64,000 nt of DNA from Microbacterium sp. AG238 (GTDB lineage Bacteria > Actinomycetota > Actinomycetes > Actinomycetales > Microbacteriaceae): the NCBI RefSeq assembly GCF_003610405.1, contig NZ_RAQC01000001.1, forward strand, positions 2,170,001-2,234,000. The letters are read 5' to 3'. The notes beneath the pieces were generated by a model. The model saw only the letters and a program-made list of their open reading frames with translations, was not told the DNA's origin and searched no databases. Below, in pieces: positions 51,486 to 61,093 of this stretch. How positions within the stretch are numbered: the stretch's first letter is position 1; every line of letters begins with the position of its first letter. A program made the position numbers and the translations under genes.

Positions 51486-52192
51486 GCACGCCCGAGTTCC
51501 GCAACGTGGTACGACTGGACAAGCAGCCCAGCATCCGCTCGACCGTCACCCGCGCGCTCCGCGCCGCGGTCATCAGCGGCGAGCTGCAGCCCGGGCGCGT
51601 GTACTCCGCGCCCAGCCTCGGTGAGCAGTTCGGCGTCTCGGCCACGCCCATCCGCGAGGCGATGCTCGATCTCGCCCGCGAGGGGCTCGTCATCACGATC
51701 CCCAACCGCGGCTTCCAGATCACCGAGGTCTCCGAACGCGACCTGCGCGAGGTCACCGAACTGCGCCTCATGCTCGAGCCGCCCGCCGTCGAGCGCGCGA
51801 CCCCGCTCATCCCGGCCTCGGCGCTGCCGGAACTGCGCCGCAAGGCCGCCGACATCGTCGCCGGCGCGCAGTCGGGCGACCTCGTCGAGTACCTCGCCGC
51901 CGACAGCGACTTCCACCTGACGCTGCTGCAGTACGCCGGCAACAGCCGCCTCGTCGATCTCGTGGCGGGACTCCGCTCGCAGACGCGCCTGTTCGGCCTG
52001 GCGAACCTGCACGAGCAGGGACGTCTCGTCGCCTCCGCCCACGAGCACGATCTCATGCTCGACGCGATCGAGGCGGGCGACGCGGAGGGCGCGCGCGACC
52101 TCGTCCACCGCCACATCGAGCACGTCCTGACCGACTGGTCGGGCGAGGCCCCGACTCGCGCGGATGTCGCGGGGGGCGGTGTCGGCACGTGA
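51482..52192 (+). CDS. GntR-family (FCD/FadR subgroup) transcriptional regulator
   Basis: 236 residues. Winged helix at about 15-75 (SIRSTVTRALRAAVISGELQ; SLGEQFGVSATPIREAMLDL), followed by an all-helical FCD effector domain (TELRLMLEPPAVERATPLIP; DSDFHLTLLQYAGNSRLVDL). This group senses carboxylic acids or amino acid intermediates. It sits inside the hydroxyproline operon between reductase and dehydrogenase genes, coupled by 4-base overlaps. The palindromes at 37538 and 48495 are its probable operators; a pathway intermediate would be the natural inducer (inference). Confidence 0.92.
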   Translation: MSTPEFRNVVRLDKQPSIRSTVTRALRAAVISGELQPGRVYSAPSLGEQFGVSATPIREAMLDLAREGLVITIPNRGFQITEVSERDLREVTELRLMLEPPAVERATPLIPASALPELRRKAADIVAGAQSGDLVEYLAADSDFHLTLLQYAGNSRLVDLVAGLRSQTRLFGLANLHEQGRLVASAHEHDLMLDAIEAGDAEGARDLVHRHIEHVLTDWSGEAPTRADVAGGGVGT

Positions 52193-53355
52193 CGCATCGC
52201 GTCGGGAACCCCGACGTCCTGATCATCGGCGCGGGCATCGTCGGCGCGGCCGTCGCACGCGCGGCGGCTGAAGCCGGGTTCTCGGTCACGGTCGTCGAGC
52301 GGGGCACGATCGCCGCCGGCACGACGAGCCGATGCGAGGGAAACCTCCTGGTCTCCGACAAGGAGGTCGGCCCCGAGCTCGAACTCGCACTCCACTCGCA
52401 GCGCATCTGGCGCGGCGAGCTCGCCGAACACGCATCGCGGTGGGAGTTCGAGGCCAAGGGCGGACTCGTCGTCGCGGCGAGCGAGGGAGGGAAGACGGCC
52501 CTTAACGCGCTCGCCGATCACCAGCGCTCACTCGGCATCCGAGCCGACGACGTCCCCGACATCGCGGCACTGCACGGTATCGAGCCCTACCTGAACCCCG
52601 CTATGGCGGGCGGGGTCTACTACCCGGACGACGCGCAGGTGCAACCCGTGCTCGCCGCGCATCATCTGCTGCGGCTTGCCCGCGACCGCGGAGCCCGGCT
52701 GCTGACGGGCGTGACCGTCACCGGCATCCGCGTCCGCGCCGGGCGCGCGATCGGCATCGACTCGAGCGCCGGCGTCATCGATGCGGGCGTCGTCGTCAAC
52801 TGCGCCGGTCCCTGGGCGGGCGAGATCGCCGCGCTCGCGGGACTCGAGCTGCCCGTCCTGCCGCGGCGGGGCTTCGTGCTGGTGACCGAGCCGGTCCCGG
52901 TGACGGTGCGGCACAAGGTGTACGCCGCCGAGTATGTGCAGAACGTCGCGTCGTCGGATGCGGGGCTCCAGGTCTCGTCCGTCGTGGAGGGCACCCCGAG
53001 CGGCACGATCCTCATGGGCGCGAGCCGCGAGCGCGTCGGCTTCGACTCGTCGTTCTCGGCCGAGGCGGTCGGGCGAGTCGCGCGCGCAGGCGCCGAGCTG
53101 TTCCCGGTGCTCGCCGACGTGCAGATCCTGCGGACGTACTCGGGCTTCCGGCCGTACTGCCCCGACCACCTGCCGGTCATCGGTCCCGACGCGCGCCTCC
53201 CGGGGCTCTGGCATGCCGCCGGCCACGAGGGCGCGGGCATCGGGCTCTCGGTGGGCACCGCGGCCCTCATCGTGCAGGCGCTCTGCGGGGAACCGACGGA
53301 CCTTCCGCTCGACGCCTTCCGGCCCGAGCGCTTCGCGGAGCGGGTTGCGGCATGA
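52189..53355 (+). CDS. lhpB: D-hydroxyproline dehydrogenase, FAD oxidoreductase subunit (LhpB-like)
   Basis: 388 residues, DadA/glycine-oxidase type. FAD motif VLIIGAGIVGAAVARAAAEA at residues about 8-28; C-terminal DAO motif (YSGFRPYCPDHLPVIGPDAR, AAGHEGAGIGLSVGTAAL). It oxidises cis-4-hydroxy-D-proline to 1-pyrroline-4-hydroxy-2-carboxylate. It is encoded with a ferredoxin-like and an NAD/FAD-type subunit (next two genes), the three-subunit layout of the HcnABC-like enzyme. GTG start, GTGA overlap. Confidence 0.88.
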   Translation: MTHRVGNPDVLIIGAGIVGAAVARAAAEAGFSVTVVERGTIAAGTTSRCEGNLLVSDKEVGPELELALHSQRIWRGELAEHASRWEFEAKGGLVVAASEGGKTALNALADHQRSLGIRADDVPDIAALHGIEPYLNPAMAGGVYYPDDAQVQPVLAAHHLLRLARDRGARLLTGVTVTGIRVRAGRAIGIDSSAGVIDAGVVVNCAGPWAGEIAALAGLELPVLPRRGFVLVTEPVPVTVRHKVYAAEYVQNVASSDAGLQVSSVVEGTPSGTILMGASRERVGFDSSFSAEAVGRVARAGAELFPVLADVQILRTYSGFRPYCPDHLPVIGPDARLPGLWHAAGHEGAGIGLSVGTAALIVQALCGEPTDLPLDAFRPERFAERVAA

Positions 53356-53660
53356 GCGCGGAGATGACGAGCGCGAACGCCTTCGACTTCGACGGCGTCT
53401 CGGTACCGTTCCGCCCTGGTCAGACGGTGGGCGGCGCGCTGGCGGCATCCGGTGTCGTGTCGTGGCGGGCCACACGGGGAAGCGGCGAGCCTCGGGGGCT
53501 CTTCTGCGGCATCGGCGTCTGCTACGACTGCCTGCTGAACGTCGACGGGCAGCGCTCGCAGCGTGCCTGCGTCACGCCCGCACGGCCGGGGCAGGAGGTC
53601 CGCAGCGACGACCCCGGCGCGCCCCTGCCGCTGCCCGCGCTGGACGGGGCGGAGTCGTGA
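53352..53660 (+). CDS. lhpF: D-hydroxyproline dehydrogenase, [2Fe-2S] subunit (LhpF-like)
   Basis: 102 residues. Cys pattern FCGIGVCYDCLLNV plus a later RACVTPARPGQ gives the 2Fe-2S ligands of the (2Fe-2S)-binding HcnA-like family. N-terminal FDFDGVSVPFRPGQTVGGAL is typical. It would relay electrons between the two flavin subunits. ATGA overlap with the upstream gene and GTGA with the next. Confidence 0.9.
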   Translation: MSAEMTSANAFDFDGVSVPFRPGQTVGGALAASGVVSWRATRGSGEPRGLFCGIGVCYDCLLNVDGQRSQRACVTPARPGQEVRSDDPGAPLPLPALDGAES

Positions 53661-55165
53661 GCGTCGAGAACCGCGCTGTCGACGTCGACCTCGCCGTCGT
53701 CGGGGCCGGCCCGGCGGGGCTGTCGGCCGCCGTCGCCGCCGCCGAGACCGGACTGCGGGTCGTGCTCGTCGACGCGGGCATGCAGACGGGCGGGCAGTAC
53801 TGGCGCCACCCCGACGAACGGCACCTCGACGCGTTCACCGAACCCGAGCACACCGGTCACCATCATTGGGAGCACTACCGGGGACTGCGCGACCGGCTTC
53901 ACCGTCAGCTCCGCTCCGGAGGCATCGTCCACCGGGCCGGGCGACAGGTGTGGCGGATCGACCGCGAGGCGGGTTCCGGGTTCTCGCTGCGGACGACGGC
54001 CGTCGCCGGCGCGGATGCGGTGACGGCGGCCGACCGCACGGTCCGCGCCGAGCGGGTGGTCCTCGCACCCGGCGCCTACGACCGTCAGCTGCCGGTGCCC
54101 GGGTGGACGCTGCCCGGCGTCATGGCCGCGGGCGGCGTGCAGGCGATGCTCAAGGCCAATCAGGTGGCGGCCGGGCGCCGCGCCGTCGTCGCGGGCACGG
54201 GGCCGTTCCTGCTCTCCGTCGCCGCGGGACTCGCGCGGGCGGGAGTCGAGGTCGTCGCCGTCTGCGAGGCCAATGCGCTCTCGCGCTGGGCCGCCACGCC
54301 GCTCCGAGCGCTGCAGGAACCGGGCAAGCTCGTCGAGGGCGTCGGCTACGCGACGACCTTCGTGCGCGAACGCATCCCGCTCCGCACGCGCACCGTCGTC
54401 ACGGCGGTCACGGGGGAGGGGCGCGTGACCGGTGCGACGATCGCGCGCGTGGATGCCGCCGGGCGGGTGCGACCGGGCACGCAGCGCACCCTCGACGTCG
54501 ACCTCGTCGCCTTCGGCTGGGGCTTCACCCCGCAGATCGAGCTCGTCGTCGGCGCCGGGGCCGAGACCCGCATCGACGTCGACGGATCGCTCGTCGCGGT
54601 CGTCGACGTCGACCAGCGCACGAGCGTGCCCGGCTTGTACGTCGCCGGCGAGGCGACCGGCATCGGCGGCGCCGTGCAGTCGTGCGCCGAGGGCGAGCTG
54701 GCCGGGCTCGCGGCCGCCGTCGACGCCGGGCTCGCGGTGCCGACCGCGACGGCGCGACGCCTGCGCCGCCGGATCGCGCGCGGTCGGAGCTTCGCCGTCG
54801 GGATGCACCGGGCGAGCCCCGTGCCCGAGGAGTGGGCGACCTGGCTGCGCGACGACACCCTCGTCTGCCGGTGCGAGGAGGTGCCGCTGTCGGCCGTGCG
54901 GGCCACGGTGACCGACCTCGCCGCCGACGACGCGCGGGATGTGCGCGTGACCGCACGTCCGGGCATGGGCATGTGCCAGGGGCGGGTGTGCGGCTTCGCG
55001 CTCTCGTGCCTCGTCGAGCAGGAGACCGGCCGGCCCCGGCGGCCCGGCGACGTCGAGCCCCTCGTCCGCCGGCCCATCGGCACGCCCATCCGCGTCGCAG
55101 ACCTCGCCGCGCTCGCAGACCTCCCCGACCCCGCAGACCTGTCTCCCCGGAAGGAAAGCTCATGA
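53657..55165 (+). CDS. lhpE: D-hydroxyproline dehydrogenase, large FAD/NAD-like subunit (LhpE-like)
   Basis: 502 residues. N-terminal nucleotide-binding fold (DLAVVGAGPAGLSAAVAAAE), a second one near 175 (GRRAVVAGTGPFLLSVAAGL) and a BFD-like [2Fe-2S] end with CRCEE, GMCQGRVCG. This is the HcnB/alpha type subunit of the hydroxyproline dehydrogenase. It also has the QYWRH motif after the first fold. GTG start. Confidence 0.88.
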   Translation: MSVENRAVDVDLAVVGAGPAGLSAAVAAAETGLRVVLVDAGMQTGGQYWRHPDERHLDAFTEPEHTGHHHWEHYRGLRDRLHRQLRSGGIVHRAGRQVWRIDREAGSGFSLRTTAVAGADAVTAADRTVRAERVVLAPGAYDRQLPVPGWTLPGVMAAGGVQAMLKANQVAAGRRAVVAGTGPFLLSVAAGLARAGVEVVAVCEANALSRWAATPLRALQEPGKLVEGVGYATTFVRERIPLRTRTVVTAVTGEGRVTGATIARVDAAGRVRPGTQRTLDVDLVAFGWGFTPQIELVVGAGAETRIDVDGSLVAVVDVDQRTSVPGLYVAGEATGIGGAVQSCAEGELAGLAAAVDAGLAVPTATARRLRRRIARGRSFAVGMHRASPVPEEWATWLRDDTLVCRCEEVPLSAVRATVTDLAADDARDVRVTARPGMGMCQGRVCGFALSCLVEQETGRPRRPGDVEPLVRRPIGTPIRVADLAALADLPDPADLSPRKESS

Positions 55166-56661
55166 CCACCGCAGCATCCCCCGCCACCGCGACGCCCGTC
55201 GCCGATACCCCGATCGCCGAGGTCGACGCGTTCGTCGGGCTCGCCGCCGACGCGTCATCGGCCTGGCGTGCGGCCTCGATCGCCGTCCGGGGCGAGGCGC
55301 TGCGGGCGGTCGCCGAGGGGCTCGACGCGCGCGCCGACGACCTGGTGCTGCTCGCCGGTCGCGAGACGCACCTCGCCGAGGCGCGGCTGCGGGGCGAGCT
55401 GAAGCGCACGACGTTCCAGCTGCGCCTGTTCGCCGAGGTGCTCGCCGAGGGTTCCTGGCTCGATGCGCGCATCGATCACGCGGTCGCCGACTATCCGATG
55501 GGGGCGCCGCGCCCTGACATCCGTCGCCAGCTCGAGGGCATCGGCACGGTTCTCGTCTTCGCCGCGAGCAACTTCCCGTTCGCGTTCTCGGTCGCCGGCG
55601 GCGACACCGCGAGCGCGCTCGCTGCGGGGAACGCCGTCGTGCTGAAGGCCCACCCGGGCCATCCGCACCTGTCGCAGCTGACGGGCGAGATCGTCACCGC
55701 GGCCCTCGCGGCGGCGGGAGCGCCCGCGGGCGTTTTCACGGTCATCCACGGGACGGATGCCGGGGTGCATGCCCTGCGGCATCCCGACGTCCGCGCCGCC
55801 GCGTTCACCGGGTCGATCGCCGGCGGGCGTGCGCTGTTCGACATCGCGATGGCGCGGCCCGAGCCGATCCCGTTCTACGGCGAGCTCGGCAGCGTGAACC
55901 CCGCGTTCGTCTCGCGCGGAGCCGCCGAGTCGCGGGCGGCGGAGATCGCCGAGCAGTTCGTCGCCTCCGTCGTCGGCAGCGCGGGGCAGCTGTGCACGAA
56001 GCCCGGGCTGCTGCTCGTGCCCGCGGGATCAGGGGTGATCGACGCGCTCGCCTCGGTCGTGCTGCCCGAGCCCGCGCCGCTGCTGAACGACTCGATCGCC
56101 GCGGGTTTCCGCCGGGCACTGGATGCCGCCGCGGGGCACGACGGGGTCGAGGTGCTCACCCGAACGCCCGCATCGGGCGACGACGCCGACCTCGCTCCGG
56201 CGCCGGCGCTGCTGCGGACGACCGCGGCGGCCGTCATCGCCGACCCCGATGCCCTGGTATCGGAGATGTTCGGCCCGGCGGCGCTCGTCGCCGAGTACGA
56301 CGACGACGCCCAGCTCGTGGCCGTCGCGAAGCTGCTCGAGGGGCAGCTGACGGCGACGGTCGTCGCCGAAGAGGGCGATGCGGTGGCCCGCGAGCTGCTT
56401 CCGGTGCTCGCGACGAAGGCCGGCCGGGTGCTGTGGAACCAGTGGCCGACCGGTGTCTCGGTGACGTGGGCGCAGCAGCACGGAGGCCCGTACCCCGCGA
56501 CGACCGCGGTCGGGACGACGTCGGTGGGGACCGCCGCGATCACCCGGTTCCTGCGGCCGGTGGCGTACCAGAACGTGCCCGATGCGCTGCTGCCCGCCGC
56601 GCTTCAGGAGGCCAACCCGCTCGACATCCCCCGCCGCGTCGACGGCGTCCTCCACCCCTGA
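55162..56661 (+). CDS. lhpG: Alpha-ketoglutarate semialdehyde dehydrogenase
   Basis: 499 residues, aldehyde dehydrogenase superfamily. Catalytic Cys278 in SAGQLCTKPG, Glu241 in FYGELGSVNP, and cofactor loop VFAASNFPFAFSVAGGDTAS with lysine in NAVVLKAHPGHPH. The AAGNAVV and GGPYPATT segments match the alpha-ketoglutarate semialdehyde group. It oxidises the semialdehyde made by the deaminase to alpha-ketoglutarate, which enters the citrate cycle. Preceded by AAGGAAAG; last gene of the operon; a hairpin repeat follows. Confidence 0.9.
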   Translation: MTTAASPATATPVADTPIAEVDAFVGLAADASSAWRAASIAVRGEALRAVAEGLDARADDLVLLAGRETHLAEARLRGELKRTTFQLRLFAEVLAEGSWLDARIDHAVADYPMGAPRPDIRRQLEGIGTVLVFAASNFPFAFSVAGGDTASALAAGNAVVLKAHPGHPHLSQLTGEIVTAALAAAGAPAGVFTVIHGTDAGVHALRHPDVRAAAFTGSIAGGRALFDIAMARPEPIPFYGELGSVNPAFVSRGAAESRAAEIAEQFVASVVGSAGQLCTKPGLLLVPAGSGVIDALASVVLPEPAPLLNDSIAAGFRRALDAAAGHDGVEVLTRTPASGDDADLAPAPALLRTTAAAVIADPDALVSEMFGPAALVAEYDDDAQLVAVAKLLEGQLTATVVAEEGDAVARELLPVLATKAGRVLWNQWPTGVSVTWAQQHGGPYPATTAVGTTSVGTAAITRFLRPVAYQNVPDALLPAALQEANPLDIPRRVDGVLHP

Positions 56662-56677
56662 CTCCCGCCCCGCCCAT

Positions 56678-56745
56678 CCCGTCGACTCGCCACGAACTGC
56701 GGATCCCGGCACCCGCCGATCCGCCTTACGTGGCGAGTCGACGGG
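56678..56745. repeat. 68-bp intergenic hairpin repeat, copy 1
   Basis: CCCGTCGACTCGCCAC / GTGGCGAGTCGACGGG, perfect 16-base arms around GAACTGCGGATCCCGG... It starts 17 bases after the last gene of the hydroxyproline operon and may also serve as terminator. Two more copies lie at 59042 and 63725. Confidence 0.85.
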
Positions 56746-56758
56746 ATGCGGGTCGGGC

Positions 56759-56923
56759 TCAGCGACCGAAGAGGCGAGCGAAGAAGCCGTCGGTGCGGGG
56801 TGCGGACTCGTGGCCGCCGCAACGGTCGCGTTGCGGGACCCCGCGCATGACCTGGTCGACGTGCTGACCGCATCCGGCCCACGTCGTCTTGCCGCACGTT
56901 CTGCAGGTGACCTGTCGGCACAT
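56759..56923 (-). CDS. Small Cys-rich protein, 54 residues
   Basis: Reads MCRQVTCRTCGKTTWAGCGQ, HVDQVMRGVPQRDRCGGH, then a basic end (FFARLFGR). Five Cys plus His suggest a zinc-ribbon-like fold. Cys lie in CxxC and CGxxxxAGC-type spacings. I have a sense that short proteins with this N-terminus are frequent in actinobacteria but no function is known. It lies on the strand opposite the neighbours, between the hydroxyproline operon and the sulfide-response genes. The start is the ATG at 56923. Confidence 0.75.
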   Translation of the reverse strand: MCRQVTCRTCGKTTWAGCGQHVDQVMRGVPQRDRCGGHESAPRTDGFFARLFGR

Positions 56924-56980
56924 GGTGTGTGTTCTCCGTTCTCGTTCGTGGCCCGTCGGCGACGAGCTCGCGGCCCGACT

Positions 56981-56996
56981 ATACCCCCGGGGGTAT
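56981..56996. promoter_or_regulatory. Operator of the CstR/CsoR-like repressor
   Basis: ATACCCCCGGGGGTAT is a perfect 16-bp palindrome. It is close to the known CsoR/CstR operator type ATACCCC(N)GGGGTAT. It ends one base before the first ATG of the CoA-disulfide reductase gene, so it also covers the ribosome site region. The repressor gene is the next one in the operon. Confidence 0.85.
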
Positions 56997-56997
56997 T

Positions 56998-59030
<2,033 letters not shown>

Positions 59031-59041
59031 CCCCGCGCCCT

Positions 59042-59109
59042 GCCGTCGACTCGCCACGAACTGCGGATCCCGGCGCCTCCGGACCCGCACTTTCTGGCGA
59101 GCCGACGGC
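59042..59109. repeat. 68-bp intergenic hairpin repeat, copy 2
   Basis: GCCGTCGACTCGCCA / TGGCGAGCCGACGGC (one G-U pair) around ACGAACTGCGGATCCCGG. It lies 12 bases after the CstR-like gene and 13 bases before the end of the convergent regulator gene. Same length and same inner sequence as copy 1. Confidence 0.85.
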
Positions 59110-59121
59110 TGGGCGGGCCGG

Positions 59122-59988
59122 TCACCTCAGGTGCTGGGCGCCGACGGCGGCGCGGGTCGCGCTGAGCGCCGCATCGAGGTCGGGGTAGCGCAGCTGGGCG
59201 ACGCGGATGAAGACGAAGTCGGCGACCGCGAGCTGCGCCATCCGGCTCGCGAGTGCGGCGGCGCGCAGCGTCGCCTCGCGTGCCGGGGTGCGCAGGGTGG
59301 CGGATGCCGCGGCGGCGAGCGGCGACTCGGTGTCGTTGGTGATCGCGACCGTGAACGCTCCGGCGTCGGAGGCGATCTCGACGGCTCGCAGCACGTCGAT
59401 CGTGCCGCCGCTGAACGAGAACGCGATCGCCGTGGTGCGCGCGTCTGCGAGGGCGGCGTGCACGAGCTGGACGTGCGTGTCGTGGGAGCTCAGGCACATG
59501 ATGCCGATGCGCTGCAGCTTCTGGGCGAGGTCGGCGGCGGCGAGGCCCGATGCGCCGACGCCGAAGGTGACGACCCGCTCGCTGCCGGCGATGGCGTGGG
59601 CGATGCGCTCGAGGGCGTCGAGGTCGAGCATCCGGCCGGTCTGCTCGATCGTGCGCGCCTCGTGGAAAGCGACCTTCGCGACCATCTCGGCGGGCGAGTC
59701 CGACGGGTTCAGCTCGCCCTCGGCGATGTTCGAGCGCTCGAGCTCCATCGCGCGGCGCGACACCTCCTGCGCGAGCTCGACGCGGAACGAGGGGTACCCG
59801 GCGAAGCCCAGGCTCTTCGCGAAGCGCACGACCGATGCCTGCGACACCGACGCGCGCTCGGCGAGGGCCGTGACGGTCGCCGACACGGCGAACGAGGGGT
59901 CGTCGAGAACCGCGCGAGCCACCTGCACCTCGGCCGGGCGCAGACGGGGGATGATCGCGCGGGTCGCTTCGAGGACGTCGCCGTCCAT
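59122..59988 (-). CDS. RpiR/MurR-family regulator
   Basis: 288 residues. N-terminal HTH_6 domain (RLRPAEVQVARAVLDDPSFA; SQASVVRFAKSLGFAGYPSF) and a SIS domain (RVVTFGVGASGLAAADLAQK; AIAFSFSGGTIDVLRAVEIA). RpiR regulators sense sugar phosphates. It is divergent from murQ, so MurNAc-6-phosphate is the likely effector (inference). ATG at 59988. Confidence 0.9.
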   Translation of the reverse strand: MDGDVLEATRAIIPRLRPAEVQVARAVLDDPSFAVSATVTALAERASVSQASVVRFAKSLGFAGYPSFRVELAQEVSRRAMELERSNIAEGELNPSDSPAEMVAKVAFHEARTIEQTGRMLDLDALERIAHAIAGSERVVTFGVGASGLAAADLAQKLQRIGIMCLSSHDTHVQLVHAALADARTTAIAFSFSGGTIDVLRAVEIASDAGAFTVAITNDTESPLAAAASATLRTPAREATLRAAALASRMAQLAVADFVFIRVAQLRYPDLDAALSATRAAVGAQHLR

Positions 59989-60016
59989 GTGCCTCCTCGG
60001 GAAGTCGGTTCAGTCT

Positions 60017-60062
60017 TCCACAGATCTTGACAAAACATGCCGCCAAGAGCACTCTGTGTGAA
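60017..60062. promoter_or_regulatory. Divergent control region of RpiR regulator and murQ
   Basis: TTCCACAGA (60017-60025) and TCTGTGTGAA (60053-60062) are imperfect inverted half sites around TTGACA (60027-60032), a good -35 for murQ. RpiR regulators bind palindromes of this kind. The region lies between the divergent genes (59989-60111). Confidence 0.45.
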
Positions 60063-60111
60063 ACAACGTGCCACGCCCGCGCACAACGCCGCGCATCGAC
60101 GAGGAGCATCC

Positions 60112-61017
60112 GTGACCACCGCGCACCCCACCCCCGCCACCGAGACGCCCAACCCGCTCACCGGCGAGCTCGACGCGATGTCCGTCGACGAGATCCTCCG
60201 TGTGATGAACGACGAGGATGCCGGCGTGGCCGGCGCGGTCTCGGCGGCCATCCCCGAGATCGCCCGAGCCGTCGACCTCGCCGTCGCCGCGCTCTCGTCC
60301 GGCGGACGCCTCGTCTACCAGGGGGCCGGCACGAGCGGCCGCCTCGGGGTGCTGGATGCCGCCGAGTGCCCGCCCACCTTCGGCACCGACCCCGCGCAGG
60401 TGGTCGGCCTGCTCGCCGGGGGGCACGAGGCGATGTTCCGCGCGATCGAGGGCGCCGAGGACTCCCGCGAGCTCGGCGCCGACGACTTGGCCGGCATCGG
60501 GCTCACCGAGCGCGACGTCGTCGTCGGCATCGCGGCATCCGGTCGCACGCCGTACGTGCTCGGCGGACTCGATGAGGCCCGCCGCGTCGGCGCCGCGACG
60601 GTCGCGATCTCGTGCAGCCCGAGTGCCGAGATCAGCGCCCACGCCGACGTCGCGATCGAGATCGACAACGGCCCCGAGGTGCTCACGGGCTCGACACGGC
60701 TCAAGGCGGGCACGAGCCAGAAGCTCGTGCTCAACATGATCTCGACGGCGACGATGGTGCGCCTCGGCAAGGTCTACGGCAACCTCATGGTCGACGTGCG
60801 CCCCAGCAACGAGAAGCTCGTCGCCCGCGCCGTCCGCATCGTCCAGGCGGCGACCGACTGCGACCCGGCCACAGCGCGCCGCGCCCTCGACGAGGCCGAC
60901 GGCCACGCCAAGACGGCGATCGTCGCCATCCTCTGCGACGTCGACGCGGCGACCGCGCGCGAGCGGCTCAGCGCGGGCGCGGGCTTCGTGCGCGAGGCCG
61001 TCCGCGCCCGAGACTGA
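60112..61017 (+). CDS. murQ: N-acetylmuramic acid 6-phosphate etherase MurQ
   Basis: 301 residues from the GTG at 60112 with GAGGAGC in front; a longer in-frame reading begins at 60037 without ribosome site. MurQ removes lactate from MurNAc-6-phosphate to give GlcNAc-6-phosphate. Signature RLVYQGAGTSGRLGVLDAAE, CPPTFGTDPAQVVGLLAGG and EDSRELGADDL with the family Glu; TGSTRLKAGTSQKLVLNMIS is also typical. The end has the usual UBA-like helix (ATARRALDEADGHAKTAIVA). Confidence 0.96.
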   Translation: MTTAHPTPATETPNPLTGELDAMSVDEILRVMNDEDAGVAGAVSAAIPEIARAVDLAVAALSSGGRLVYQGAGTSGRLGVLDAAECPPTFGTDPAQVVGLLAGGHEAMFRAIEGAEDSRELGADDLAGIGLTERDVVVGIAASGRTPYVLGGLDEARRVGAATVAISCSPSAEISAHADVAIEIDNGPEVLTGSTRLKAGTSQKLVLNMISTATMVRLGKVYGNLMVDVRPSNEKLVARAVRIVQAATDCDPATARRALDEADGHAKTAIVAILCDVDAATARERLSAGAGFVREAVRARD

Positions 61018-61093
61018 CCCCAGCACCACCACCAGCACATACCCCAGCACCCGACACCCGACACCCGAACCCCGTCCGCCGGAAGGAATCACC

